Shown here piece by piece: positions 52,645 through 62,297 of a DNA stretch of 64,000 bases. Each line of letters begins with the position of its first letter. The stretch's first letter is position 1. Under the pieces are notes generated by a model. That model did no database searches and was not told the origin of the DNA. It saw nothing but the letters and a program-made list of their open reading frames with translations. This DNA comes from Halotia branconii CENA392 (GTDB taxonomy: Bacteria > Cyanobacteriota > Cyanobacteriia > Cyanobacteriales > Nostocaceae). The translations under genes were made by a program, and so were the position numbers. The stretch covers positions 1,715,455-1,779,454 of the forward strand of contig NZ_CP124543.1 of assembly GCF_029953635.1 (NCBI RefSeq). The letters are read 5' to 3'.

Positions 52645-54378
52645 ATGACTATACCAACCCAGGTTCGTCCTTCATCGGTTTTTCTTGTCAGCGGTGGTGC
52701 AAAAGGAATTACTGCTCAATGCACCATCGAAATGGCACAGCATCAACCTTGCAAATTTATTCTGCTCGGACGTTCTGAAGTCTTGGACAATGAGCCGGAT
52801 TTTGTTCAAGATTGTTTGGAAGAATCGGCGTTAAAAAAACGCATCATGGAGAATCTACTCGCTCAAGGTGAAAAGCCTACACCGATGAGTGTACAGAAAA
52901 TATACAATAAGATTGCTTCCAGCCGAGAAATTAAAAAAACCCTAGCTGCTATTCAACAAACAGGCGCTCAGGCAGAATATATTAGTGTTGATGTCACAAA
53001 TGTCGCCGACTTACAAACAAAATTAGCCGCAGCAGTTGAACGTACAGGAGCGATTACAGGCATTATCCACGGTGCGGGAAATTTAGCCGATAAATTGATT
53101 GAAAAGAAAACCGACCAAGATTTTGAAAAAGTTTATACAGCCAAAGTTCAGGGACTAGAAAATCTACTTAGTTGCGTCAACCCCAGTCAATTACAACAGC
53201 TAGTACTGTTTTCTTCCGTCAGTGGCTTCTACGGTAACATGGGGCAATCCGATTATGCGATCGCTAACGAAATTCTCAACAAATCAGCCCATTTAATCAA
53301 ACAAAACTATCCTCAGTGTCACGTCGTAGCGATTAATTGGGGAGGCTGGGATAGTGGAATGGTGACACCAGAACTCAAAAAAGCCTTTGCGGAACGAGGA
53401 ATTGAGATTATTCCTGTAGAAGTTGGCACAAAAATGTTAGTCAACGAACTGCATCCCGCCTTTCATGAAGCGACACAAGTAGTTATCGGTAGTCCCAGCA
53501 TTCGACCACCAGCACCCCTAGATCCAGAACTAAAAAGCTACCGTATCCGTCGGCGGATGACAGTAGAAGCTAATCCCTTTTTACATGATCATGCGATCGC
53601 TGGTACTCCAGTCTTACCCGCAACCTGTGCCATGACCTGGATGATTAACGCTTGTGAAGAACTTTATCCAGGTTATCGATATTTACGTTGTAAAGATTTC
53701 AAAGTTTTGAAGGGAATTACTTTCGGCGAAAACTCTCCCAGTGAACACATTCTCGAACTACAAGAAGTTGCCAAAACTGATGCTGAATTTGTAGAATTTC
53801 AAACTACTATCCTCAGTAAAAATGCCACCGGAAAAACTCATTTTCATTACAAATCGCTGATTAAACTGGTGCGACAAATGCCAGATGCTCCCATTTATGA
53901 ATCTGCAAATTTCACTGAAGATCACACCATTACCACTACTGGTAAAGATTTTTATCAAAATGGAGATTCGTCCTTATTTCATGGGCCAGCATTTCAACAA
54001 ATCACCAGAGTTTTAAATATTAGTCCCCAAAAAATTACTATCGAATGTTGTTGGCCAGAAATCACAGCCCAACAACAAGGACAATTTCCTGTCCAATGGC
54101 ACAATCCTTACACAACTGACTTGAGTACACAATCCTTATGGATTTGGTTAAATCACTATCATCAAGAAGTTTGTTTACCAGGACAGTTAACACATTCCGA
54201 ACAGTATAGAGCCGTACCCTGTAACGCACCTTTTTATGTTTCTTGCGAAATTGAAGGCAAAACAGCCACTAGCGCCACAGCTAATTTTATCCTCCACGAT
54301 CGCCAAGGAAAAATATATTCACGCATCTTAGGAGCAAAAGCAGTCATTGCACCAATGAACTTACACAAACCGAAGTAA
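52645..54378 (+). CDS. Ketoreductase catalytic half fused to dehydratase
   Basis: The protein has 577 residues. The N-terminal ~260 are the catalytic half of a PfaA-type KR: VFLVSGGAKGITAQCTIEMA (NADPH loop), a GRSEVLDNEP segment, LFSSVSGFYGNMGQSDYAIAN with Ser and Tyr204, and INWGGWDSGM. The C-terminal part is a hot-dog dehydratase with HAIAGTPVLP (His316 in HxxxGxxxxP) and FHGPAFQQI. It would reduce and dehydrate the growing chain. The structural KR partner half is at the C-terminus of hglE, so the two proteins probably assemble. It belongs to the hgl island, but which letter (hglF or hglG) could not be decided. Confidence 0.87.
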   Translation: MTIPTQVRPSSVFLVSGGAKGITAQCTIEMAQHQPCKFILLGRSEVLDNEPDFVQDCLEESALKKRIMENLLAQGEKPTPMSVQKIYNKIASSREIKKTLAAIQQTGAQAEYISVDVTNVADLQTKLAAAVERTGAITGIIHGAGNLADKLIEKKTDQDFEKVYTAKVQGLENLLSCVNPSQLQQLVLFSSVSGFYGNMGQSDYAIANEILNKSAHLIKQNYPQCHVVAINWGGWDSGMVTPELKKAFAERGIEIIPVEVGTKMLVNELHPAFHEATQVVIGSPSIRPPAPLDPELKSYRIRRRMTVEANPFLHDHAIAGTPVLPATCAMTWMINACEELYPGYRYLRCKDFKVLKGITFGENSPSEHILELQEVAKTDAEFVEFQTTILSKNATGKTHFHYKSLIKLVRQMPDAPIYESANFTEDHTITTTGKDFYQNGDSSLFHGPAFQQITRVLNISPQKITIECCWPEITAQQQGQFPVQWHNPYTTDLSTQSLWIWLNHYHQEVCLPGQLTHSEQYRAVPCNAPFYVSCEIEGKTATSATANFILHDRQGKIYSRILGAKAVIAPMNLHKPK

Positions 54379-54980
54379 ATACTACTATAGCAATTCTATA
54401 AAAAGGGGCTAGATTTTTGTCAGTGGTCAGTGGTCAGTGGTCAGTTGTTAGTAGTTAAAGATGTTAGGACTTACGCAAGATCTCTCTAAAACCCTCTTAA
54501 CTTTGTGTTCTACCCTGCGGGAAGCCGCTGACGCGTCTATGCGTCCTTGGCGATAGCCTACGGCAAGCCCTTCGGTCTACGTTTTTCCATTTCTTTGCGT
54601 AAGTTCTAGATGTTTTAAGACCACCCACTCTTAGGTTGGAGTATTAAACCAAATGACAACTAACAACTGACCCGCATAGCGTAGATAAATCTCAGTAGCA
54701 GAGCCGCTACTAATAAACTTCGTTGAGACATAGAAGACACAACGAAAAAATCAAAGTGTCAAAAATTCACCAACTCTTTAGGATTGCTATACTAAACTAG
54801 TATTATATCTCCTCCTTCTTCTCTTTTTCTGCGCCTTTGCGCCTCTGCGTGAGACAATCATCCTATCACCTTCGGGGAATAGCGTAATCCTTTCAAGTTT
54901 GGAAATATTTAGGGAGCGTAAATCCTACTGGCTTTCCTAAAAATTCTCCTATCGCCTAATACCCAACAAGGATATTAATA
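54379..54980. other. Repeat-rich intergenic region inside the synthase cluster
   Basis: About 600 bp with a CAGTGGT array (54419-54443), a TAGGACTTACGCA-family element (54465-54608), 'gcgcctttgcgcctctgcg' type repeats near 54830 and a GATTGCTAT remnant near 54782. It separates the KR-DH gene from the free ketosynthase gene, so the cluster may not be one simple operon. Confidence 0.6.
54465..54608. mobile_element. MITE-like element, 13-bp TIR and 5-bp TSD
   Basis: It starts TAGGACTTACGCA (54465-54477) and ends TGCGTAAGTTCTA (54596-54608), one mismatch from a perfect inverted repeat. It is bordered by GATGT on both sides (54460-54464 and 54609-54613). The 5-bp duplication agrees with the copy at 5756. 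Confidence 0.75.
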
Positions 54981-56345
54981 GTGGAAAAAATAGCCATCAT
55001 CGGATTATCATGCCTCTTTCCTGACGCTAACAATCCTGAGCAATTTTGGCAGAATATTAGCCAAGGGAAAGACTCAACATCATCTGTAACAGTTGACGAA
55101 ATGGGTGTAAACCCGACAATATTTTACGATTCAGTCAAAGGTCAACCGGAAAAATTCTACTTTCGTAAGGGAGGATTTATTCGCGACTTTAAATTTAATC
55201 CTAGCGAATATAATCTTCCAGAAAAACTACTAGAAGGATTAGATAACAGCTTTAAATGGTCACTATATGCTGCCAAACAAGCAATTATCGATAGTGGTTA
55301 TCAAGATAACAGTAATATTCTCTCCAAATGCGGCGTAATTTTAGGAGCATTATCTTTACCTACCAAATTTTCCAATCAATTAGTTTCGCCCATTTATCAG
55401 CAAACAATGAATGGTGCGATCGCCGAACTTTTACAAGATCAAGATTTTCATTTAGCTGGCTTACCAACAACAGCTAAACCAGCCTTACACAATGCGAATA
55501 TATGTGGTTTTCCAGCCGCCCTCATTGCTCAAGCTTTCTCATTATCTAGTACTCATTTTTGTATAGATGCAGCTTGTTCCTCGTCATTTTATGCAATTAA
55601 AATGGCATCTCATTACCTCAATTCCGGCAAAGCGGATTTGATGTTAGCTGGAGCCATCAGTTGTACAGATCCTCTATTTCTACGGATGTTATTTTCTGGT
55701 ATTCAAGGATATCCAGACAACGGTATTAGCAGTCCTTTAGATAGAAAATCACGAGGATTAGTGACAGCCGAAGGCATTGGCATGGTTGTATTAAAAAGAT
55801 ACAGTGATGCCGTCAGAGATGGCGATCGCATCTTAGCCACCGTTTGCGGTAACGGACTTTCCAACGATGGCAAAGGTAAACACTTACTTAGCCCTAATTC
55901 TAAAGGGCAAACCTTAGCCTTTAAAAGAGCCTACACCGAAGCTCAACTTTCTCCTCAAACTATCGATTATATGGAGTGTCACGCTACCGGCACTTTGCTA
56001 GGAGATACCACCGAATTAAACTCCATAAAAACCTTTTTTGGTCAACACCAAGCAGCCCCTTTAATGGGTTCAGCCAAAGCAAACGTCGGACACTTACTAG
56101 TTGCCGCCGGCATGGTCAGCTTAACTAAAGCCATACTCAGCATGTCTCATGACACAATTCCACCAACCATCAACGTCACAGAACCCTTAGAAGACGAGAA
56201 TAACGTTATTTCTCCCGAAAAAATAGTCACCACTCCCACCCCCTGGCCTAATAATTCCGTTAAAAAATATGCCGCCTTAAGCGCCTTCGGCTTCGGTGGA
56301 ACCAACTCCCACCTGATTATAGAACAAACCAAAAACGAAGGATGA
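54981..56345 (+). CDS. Free-standing ketosynthase
   Basis: The protein has 454 residues from a GTG start preceded by AAGGA. It is one complete KS domain: Cys199 in DAACSSSF, the first His in MECHATGT and the second His in ANVGHLLVAAG, so it should be active. It elongates acyl chains by decarboxylative condensation. PUFA-type synthases carry this KS fused in PfaC beside a chain-length-factor domain. Here it is a separate gene just before the CLF/AT protein, and they may pair. It belongs to the hgl island, but the letter is uncertain. Confidence 0.9.
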   Translation: MEKIAIIGLSCLFPDANNPEQFWQNISQGKDSTSSVTVDEMGVNPTIFYDSVKGQPEKFYFRKGGFIRDFKFNPSEYNLPEKLLEGLDNSFKWSLYAAKQAIIDSGYQDNSNILSKCGVILGALSLPTKFSNQLVSPIYQQTMNGAIAELLQDQDFHLAGLPTTAKPALHNANICGFPAALIAQAFSLSSTHFCIDAACSSSFYAIKMASHYLNSGKADLMLAGAISCTDPLFLRMLFSGIQGYPDNGISSPLDRKSRGLVTAEGIGMVVLKRYSDAVRDGDRILATVCGNGLSNDGKGKHLLSPNSKGQTLAFKRAYTEAQLSPQTIDYMECHATGTLLGDTTELNSIKTFFGQHQAAPLMGSAKANVGHLLVAAGMVSLTKAILSMSHDTIPPTINVTEPLEDENNVISPEKIVTTPTPWPNNSVKKYAALSAFGFGGTNSHLIIEQTKNEG

Positions 56346-56438
56346 AATAAATTCTTCTTTGCGCCTTTGCGCCTACCGCAAGCGGAACGCCTAGCGGCGA
56401 ATGCGTGAGATAAATCCATCCCTCCCACCTTGTTCATA

Positions 56439-59400
56439 ATGTTAAAACCCCAAAATAACACCACCGATAAAATCGCCATCGTCGGCATGGATGCCTTTTT
56501 TGGCGAATGCAAAGACCTAGATACCCTTGAACGCAGTATTTACGAAGGCAAACAGCACTTCATCCCCCTACCTGCTCAAAGATGGTACGGCATAGAAGAA
56601 CAAAAAGACTTACTCCAAGAATACGGATTAGCAGACGGCAAAGCCCCAATTGGAGCTTACATCCAAGAATTTGATATTGATACCTTAGCTTACAAAATCC
56701 CACCCAACGAAGTAGAAAAACTCAACCCCCAACAACTACTACTACTGAAAGTAGCCGATCGCGCCCTCAAAGATGCCAACATACCAGAAGGGGGTAACGT
56801 CGCTGTCATTATCGCTGCGGAGACAGAACTATCTGTACATCAGCTACAACAACGATGGAACTTATCTTGGCAAGTTAAAGACGGCTTAAATGCTGCGGAA
56901 ATTACTTTACCTCCAGAGCAAATTGCCCAACTAGAAACCATCGTCAAAGATAGTATTCATCATCAAGTAGACATTGGTGAATATCTCAGTTACATCGCCA
57001 ACATCATGGCCAGCCGGATTTCCTCTTTATGGAATTTTAGCGGGCCAGCATTTACCATCACGGCGGTAGAAACCTCAGCCTTCAAAGCCTTAGAAGTAGC
57101 GCAAATGCTTTTAAATACTGGCGAAGCAGATGCAGCCGTTGTTGGTGCTGTCGATTTGGTTGGTGGAGTAGAAAGCGTTTTACTACGAAACCAATGGTCA
57201 AAAATTAACACTGGTGCTAACACCTTGAGTTATGACCAAAAAGCCAACGGTTGGACAGTAGGAGAAGGGGCTGGTGCAGTCGTTCTCAAGCGTCATGATA
57301 TCGCTAAAGCCAACGGCGATCGCATCTATGCAGTTGTTGATGCTGTAAGCTTTGGGTCAGTTTCTACTACTCCTGAAGTTTGTAATCAAGCTTTCCAAAC
57401 AGCCGGGATTCAACCTGCCGAAGTTAAGTATGTAGAGGTTTGCGGTAGTGGTGTTCCCCAAGAAGACGCAGCCGAAATCACCGGATTGGTACAAGCTTAC
57501 CCATCTGTAGGTAATGGTCTGCACTGTGCAATTGGCAGTGTCAAGGCCAATATCGGTCATACTCACGTAGCCTCTGGTATTGCCAGTCTGATCAAAACAG
57601 CTTTGTGTCTATATCACAAATACATTCCCGCTACCCCTAACTGGTCTGGTGTCAAAACCCCAGAAGTATGGCAGGGTAGTCCTTTCTATGTCGCTACCGA
57701 GTCTAGACCTTGGTTTTTGGCTAAAGACTCCACAAAGAGAGTCGCAGCAGTCAATGGTATGGGGTGTGATGGCACTCATGCTCATGTGATCTTGTCGGAA
57801 GAATCTGATCAAAAAGAGTACAGCAGTAAGTATCTAGAGCAAATGCCTTTTTATCTGCTGCCGATAGCAGGTGATGGACGCTCAAGTTTATTAGAGGCTC
57901 TAAATAGTCTCCAAGAAAGCATCGAAAACAGTTCTAACTTGTCCACTACTGCAAGTCAGATTTTCGCTAACTTTCAGCGTGAGTCTAAATACACTCTAGC
58001 GATCGCCGGACGTAACCAAAAAGAATTACTCAAAGAAATTGAATCTGCTCGTAAAGGTGTCAATAGTGCTTTTGAACGAGGTACAGATTGGCAAACACCT
58101 GTTGGTAGTTACTTTACAGCTAACCCACTAGGTAAAAAAGGGGCGATCGCTTACGTTTATCCAGCTGCGGTCAATTCTTACATTGGTATCGGTCGTAATT
58201 TCTTTCACTTATTTCCCAGAGTCCATGACGACTCAATGGTGAGAAGTATCTACAAACGTGCGGCTGATGTTGAGAGACTAGTTTTCCCCAGAAGCTTAAA
58301 TAAGTTATCCATGAGACAACTAGAAACTCTCGAAAAGCGGTTGCTAGATGATTCTCTGGCCATGTTTGAAGCGGAAATGTTTTTTACCAGAATCATCACT
58401 ACGATTATTCGGGATGATTTTCAAGTCAAACCCAAATATGTGTTTGGCTATAGCTTAGGTGAAACCAGCATGATGGTTGCTCAAGGAGTTTGGAGCAATT
58501 TTTATCAAGGTAGTAATAGCTTTAACTCGTCGGCTTTGTTTGGCGATCGCCTATCAGGGCCAAAAAATGCCGTGCGTGAATATTGGAACTTACCAAAAAC
58601 ATCTACAGCTTCCGAACAAAACCTCTGGGCTAACTATGTACTCATGGCTAGTCCATCCCAAGTGGTTGCCTGTCTTCAAAACGAGCAGCAAGTGTATTTA
58701 ACTCAGATTAATACACCAGAAGAAGTATTAATTGCTGGGGAACCGACAGCTTGTCAGCGAGTGATTAAAGCTTTAGGTTGCAATGCCTTTCCGGCTCCTT
58801 TTGATCATGTCATTCATTGCGAAGCCATGCGATCGGAGTACGAAGAATTGGTAAAACTCAACACTTTACCATCACAAACAATTCCCGGTGTTGTATTTTA
58901 TTCTGCTGCTGAGTATCAACCTATTACCCTTGATGATGGCACTGTGGCTCGGAGTATTGCTACAGGTTTGTCTCAACAACTTGATTTTCCCCGCTTAGTT
59001 AATCGTGTCTACGATGATGGGGCAAGAATATTTATTGAAGCTGGTGCTGGTAGTGTTTGTTCTCGATGGATTGATAAAATTCTGGAAAATAAAGAACACC
59101 TGACAGTATCACTTAATCGTAGAGGTATGGATGATCATACTTCTATTATTAAAGCCTTGGCAAAACTTGTAAGTCATCAAGTTGCCGTGGATTTATCGCC
59201 AATTTATAGTCCCGTCTTGGCAACTACCAATCAAAATAAAGCAACCCTCAGAACTGTAACATTGGGCGGTAATTCAATTACAGCGGCGATTTTAAGTGAA
59301 GAAAACCGTAAACTTTTCCAAAATCTAGCTGAAAAATTACGGCGCGATCGCTCCCAAAGACTGCATCAAAACATACCGTTTTCCCAACAAGTTGCTAGTA

Positions 59401-59753
59401 GTGACAGTCATCTTCATAACATTTCATCATCTCCAAATCAGCCAGCAGAAGTCCCAATGAAAAATATCATTGAACACGGTTTTCAATTTTCAGAACAATT
59501 ACAATCTTCTGAGTTAACTACCACTCAACAAAAAACTTCATCTTCACCTGCTACAAATCACGAATTTGGTCACACAATCAGCATGTTTGATGTCAATCAA
59601 TCTCAGTATCAAAAGCTGACTACTAACAATTCTCGGATAACCAAATCCCATAATGCTTTTTTACAAGCTAGACAAGATTTTAGTAAACAAATGAGCGAAA
59701 TCATTCAACTACAGTTAGCGTGCGCTGAAAACTTATTGAATGAAGAACCCTAA
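56439..59753 (+). CDS. PfaB-type CLF-like/acyltransferase protein
   Basis: About 1104 residues from the ATG at 56439. The opening (IAIVGMDAFFGECKDLDTLE) and the KS-like fold to about 450 match PfaB of PUFA synthases. The catalytic Cys is replaced by Glu211 (AVETSAFKAL) and the first His motif reads EVCGSGV, while ANIGHTHVASG keeps the second His. It is therefore a chain-length-factor-like, non-condensing domain. An AT follows with Ser672 in GYSLGE. The C-terminus is a Ser/Gln linker plus a helical segment (HNAFLQARQDFSKQM) like the one in hglE. It loads extender units and may shape chain length together with the free KS. Possibly hglC or hglD. Confidence 0.87.
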   Translation: MLKPQNNTTDKIAIVGMDAFFGECKDLDTLERSIYEGKQHFIPLPAQRWYGIEEQKDLLQEYGLADGKAPIGAYIQEFDIDTLAYKIPPNEVEKLNPQQLLLLKVADRALKDANIPEGGNVAVIIAAETELSVHQLQQRWNLSWQVKDGLNAAEITLPPEQIAQLETIVKDSIHHQVDIGEYLSYIANIMASRISSLWNFSGPAFTITAVETSAFKALEVAQMLLNTGEADAAVVGAVDLVGGVESVLLRNQWSKINTGANTLSYDQKANGWTVGEGAGAVVLKRHDIAKANGDRIYAVVDAVSFGSVSTTPEVCNQAFQTAGIQPAEVKYVEVCGSGVPQEDAAEITGLVQAYPSVGNGLHCAIGSVKANIGHTHVASGIASLIKTALCLYHKYIPATPNWSGVKTPEVWQGSPFYVATESRPWFLAKDSTKRVAAVNGMGCDGTHAHVILSEESDQKEYSSKYLEQMPFYLLPIAGDGRSSLLEALNSLQESIENSSNLSTTASQIFANFQRESKYTLAIAGRNQKELLKEIESARKGVNSAFERGTDWQTPVGSYFTANPLGKKGAIAYVYPAAVNSYIGIGRNFFHLFPRVHDDSMVRSIYKRAADVERLVFPRSLNKLSMRQLETLEKRLLDDSLAMFEAEMFFTRIITTIIRDDFQVKPKYVFGYSLGETSMMVAQGVWSNFYQGSNSFNSSALFGDRLSGPKNAVREYWNLPKTSTASEQNLWANYVLMASPSQVVACLQNEQQVYLTQINTPEEVLIAGEPTACQRVIKALGCNAFPAPFDHVIHCEAMRSEYEELVKLNTLPSQTIPGVVFYSAAEYQPITLDDGTVARSIATGLSQQLDFPRLVNRVYDDGARIFIEAGAGSVCSRWIDKILENKEHLTVSLNRRGMDDHTSIIKALAKLVSHQVAVDLSPIYSPVLATTNQNKATLRTVTLGGNSITAAILSEENRKLFQNLAEKLRRDRSQRLHQNIPFSQQVASSDSHLHNISSSPNQPAEVPMKNIIEHGFQFSEQLQSSELTTTQQKTSSSPATNHEFGHTISMFDVNQSQYQKLTTNNSRITKSHNAFLQARQDFSKQMSEIIQLQLACAENLLNEEP

Positions 59754-60174
59754 AAATTTCAGCGTGAAGGACGAAGACTAAAAAAACTTCATCCTTCAGC
59801 TTTCATCCTTTCTAGGACTTACGCAATAACTCTCTAAAACCCTCTTAACTTTGCGTACTCTGTCTTTAAAAGTTTGTCACGGAGGGAAACCAACGCCACT
59901 TGCTACAAGTCGGGGAACCCGCCCAAAGCAGTGGCTCCTCCTTACAACTTTTCGCTGTGTCCTTTGCGGTAGCCTGCGGCAAGCCCTTCGGTCTACGTTT
60001 TTCCGTAGTCCTGTTTTATAGCTGGCGTAGGTTGGGTTGAGGAACAAAACCCAACATCCTCAAGACTTTGTTGGGTTTCGCTATCGCTCCACCCAACCTA
60101 CTTTAAACTGCTTCACCGCTTGAGCGTCTACATTTTTCCATAATCCATTGCTTTTAATCCGAGGGATAGCTACT
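59754..60174. other. Repeat-rich spacer before the enoyl reductase gene
   Basis: It contains another TAGGACTTACGCA terminus (59813-59825) with a possible degenerate right end (about 60002-60013), an 'aaggcaagcccttcggtctacg' type repeat shared with 54561, and a GTAGGTTGGGTT...AACCCAACCTAC palindrome (about 60027-60101). No gene. Confidence 0.55.
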
Positions 60175-61857
60175 GTGACCACTGTAGATACACTACAAAA
60201 CAAACACGATCATGGTCTTGATTTTTCCGCCTATGCCTACAATCAAAACTTGGGCTGGAAAGGATCTTTAGATGATGTATCTTTTGAACAAACAACCATT
60301 AAAGATAAATTACTAGCCTTAGAAAAACCTTGTTACATCGTCAAAGTTGCCGGAAAAATTGGTGTAACGAACGAAGGCTATTTATACCCTAATGAAAATA
60401 ATACAACAGCACAAGTAGAACTAATAACTTCCACTGCCCCAATTAATATTCAACAGTTAGGAGATGCAAACTTTCTCTCCTTTCATGGTGTCAAATATGC
60501 TTATATGACTGGGGCAATGGCTGGCGGTATTGCTTCCGAAGAAATGGTGATTGCTTTAGGCAAAGAAAAGATTTTAAGTTCTTTTGGGGCTGGCGGTTTA
60601 TCTCCAGAACGTATAGAAGCCGCAATTAATCGCATTCAATTAGCTTTACCTCATGGCCCTTATGCTTTTAATTTAATTCACAGTCCTAATGATATGGCGA
60701 TTGAACGCCGGGCTGTGGATTTATACTTAAAATATCAAATCAGAACTGTAGAAGCTTCAGCATTTTTAGACTTAACGGCCAACATTGTTTATTATCGTGT
60801 TGCTGGCTTAAGTTTAAATGATGCCAATCAAATTGAAATCAAAAACAAAGTCATTGCTAAAGTTTCTCGTCGAGAAGTAGCAACTAAATTTCTGCAACCA
60901 GCACCAGAGAAATTCCTCAAAGAGCTTGTAGAACAAGGACTAATTACTCAGTTGCAAGCAAAGCTAGCGGCTAAAGTACCAATGGCTGACGATATTACTA
61001 TTGAGGCTGATTCTGGTGGACATACAGATAATCGTCCTTTAGTTTGTTTGCTGCCTTCTATTATTGCTTTGCGCGATGAAGTTCAAGCACAATATAATTA
61101 TGAACAACCCATTAGAATAGGCGTAGCAGGGGGAATCGCTACACCACAATCAGCCTTAGCAGCTTTTATGATGGGTGCTGCTTATGTGATGACTGGCTCA
61201 ATTAATCAATCTTGTGTTGAATCTGGAGCTTGTAAACATACAAAGCAACTTTTAGCCCAAGCAGAAATGGCTGATGTCATCATGGCTCCAGCCGCAGATA
61301 TGTTTGAAATGGGGGTAAAACTTCAAGTCCTCAAACGAGGTACTTTGTTTCCCATGCGGGCGCAAAAACTGTATGAAATATACAGAACCTACGACTCAAT
61401 TGACAGCATTCCTCTCCCAGAAAAAGAAAAAATAGAAAAACAAATTTTCCGTAAGACAATTGCTGAAGTTTGGGAAGGAACAGCAACTTATCTATCACAG
61501 AAAAATCCTGAAAAATTAGGTAAGGCTGTCAACAATCCTAAATTAAAAATGGCATTGATTTTCCGTTGGTATTTAGGATTATCTTCTCGTTGGTCTAGTT
61601 CTGGAGAAAAAGGTCGAGAAGTCGATTATCAAATTTGGTGCGGCCCAGCAATGGGCAGCTTTAATGATTGGGTGCGTGGTTCTTATTTATCAGAACCAAA
61701 CAATCGTCGAGTTGTTGATGTTGCTCATCACATCATGACTGGAGCAGCATTTTTATATCGGATTCAAAGTTTGAAAATTCAAGGAATGCAAATTTCTGAT
61801 TACTACAGTCAGTATATTCCAGAGCCTTCCGTTCATTTTTCAATAACTGAGGTTTAG
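60175..61857 (+). CDS. PfaD-type enoyl reductase (FMN, nitronate-monooxygenase fold)
   Basis: About 560 residues. The GTG at 60175 with GAGGG about 9 bases upstream is preferred to a TTG 27 bases earlier. The TIM-barrel signs of PfaD are evident: AYMTGAMAGGIASEEMVIALG, FGAGGLSPERIEAAI, ADSGGHTDNRPLVCLLPSI, GVAGGIATPQSALAAFMMGA and GSINQSCVESG. PfaD reduces enoyl intermediates using FMN/NADPH in trans on the ACP. In the hgl pathway this would yield a saturated chain. Members of this family occur as separate genes in all PUFA-type clusters. It follows the PfaB-type gene. Confidence 0.9.
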   Translation: MTTVDTLQNKHDHGLDFSAYAYNQNLGWKGSLDDVSFEQTTIKDKLLALEKPCYIVKVAGKIGVTNEGYLYPNENNTTAQVELITSTAPINIQQLGDANFLSFHGVKYAYMTGAMAGGIASEEMVIALGKEKILSSFGAGGLSPERIEAAINRIQLALPHGPYAFNLIHSPNDMAIERRAVDLYLKYQIRTVEASAFLDLTANIVYYRVAGLSLNDANQIEIKNKVIAKVSRREVATKFLQPAPEKFLKELVEQGLITQLQAKLAAKVPMADDITIEADSGGHTDNRPLVCLLPSIIALRDEVQAQYNYEQPIRIGVAGGIATPQSALAAFMMGAAYVMTGSINQSCVESGACKHTKQLLAQAEMADVIMAPAADMFEMGVKLQVLKRGTLFPMRAQKLYEIYRTYDSIDSIPLPEKEKIEKQIFRKTIAEVWEGTATYLSQKNPEKLGKAVNNPKLKMALIFRWYLGLSSRWSSSGEKGREVDYQIWCGPAMGSFNDWVRGSYLSEPNNRRVVDVAHHIMTGAAFLYRIQSLKIQGMQISDYYSQYIPEPSVHFSITEV

Positions 61858-61943
61858 CATTTTTTTGTGTCTTAGTGTCTTTATGGTTAATCAAACACAA
61901 AGACACGAAGTGAAATCAACAAAACTACTTTCAAGGACGACAA

Positions 61944-62228
61944 ATGAGTTCACCACATTCTCATACCGCCGAAGAAATTCAAGCATGGTTGACAGGGCAT
62001 CTAGCTGAGATTTTAGGAGTTAAAGCAGCAGAAATAGATATTCGAGCGCCTCTTGATAGTTATGGTTTAGATTCTGCACAGGGGATGCTTTTAGCTGCCA
62101 AAGCAGGTAAATTTTTGGGCTTTCAGTTATCTCCTCTACTTTTATGGCATTACCCGACTATCGAATCACTTTCCCAACGTTTAGCAGAAGAATCTCAAGC
62201 GTCAGATTCGGAAGTATTTGAGATTTAA
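61944..62228 (+). CDS. Free acyl carrier protein
   Basis: The protein has 94 residues with the four-helix ACP pattern: [23 protein letters not shown], the prosthetic-group serine in YGLDSAQGM, and [16 protein letters not shown] at the end of helix 4. It carries acyl intermediates as phosphopantetheine thioesters. Unlike the tandem ACPs in hglE (GIDSIKR), its Ser motif is LDSA, so it may serve a different enzyme, such as loading or release. It is 86 bp after the PfaD-type gene and 69 bp before the TubC-like protein. Confidence 0.92.
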   Translation: MSSPHSHTAEEIQAWLTGHLAEILGVKAAEIDIRAPLDSYGLDSAQGMLLAAKAGKFLGFQLSPLLLWHYPTIESLSQRLAEESQASDSEVFEI

Positions 62229-62297
62229 AAATTAAGAGTAGGAAAGTTGGGTGAGGTCATTAGATAAACAATTGGATTGGAAAACTTGGAAAATACT

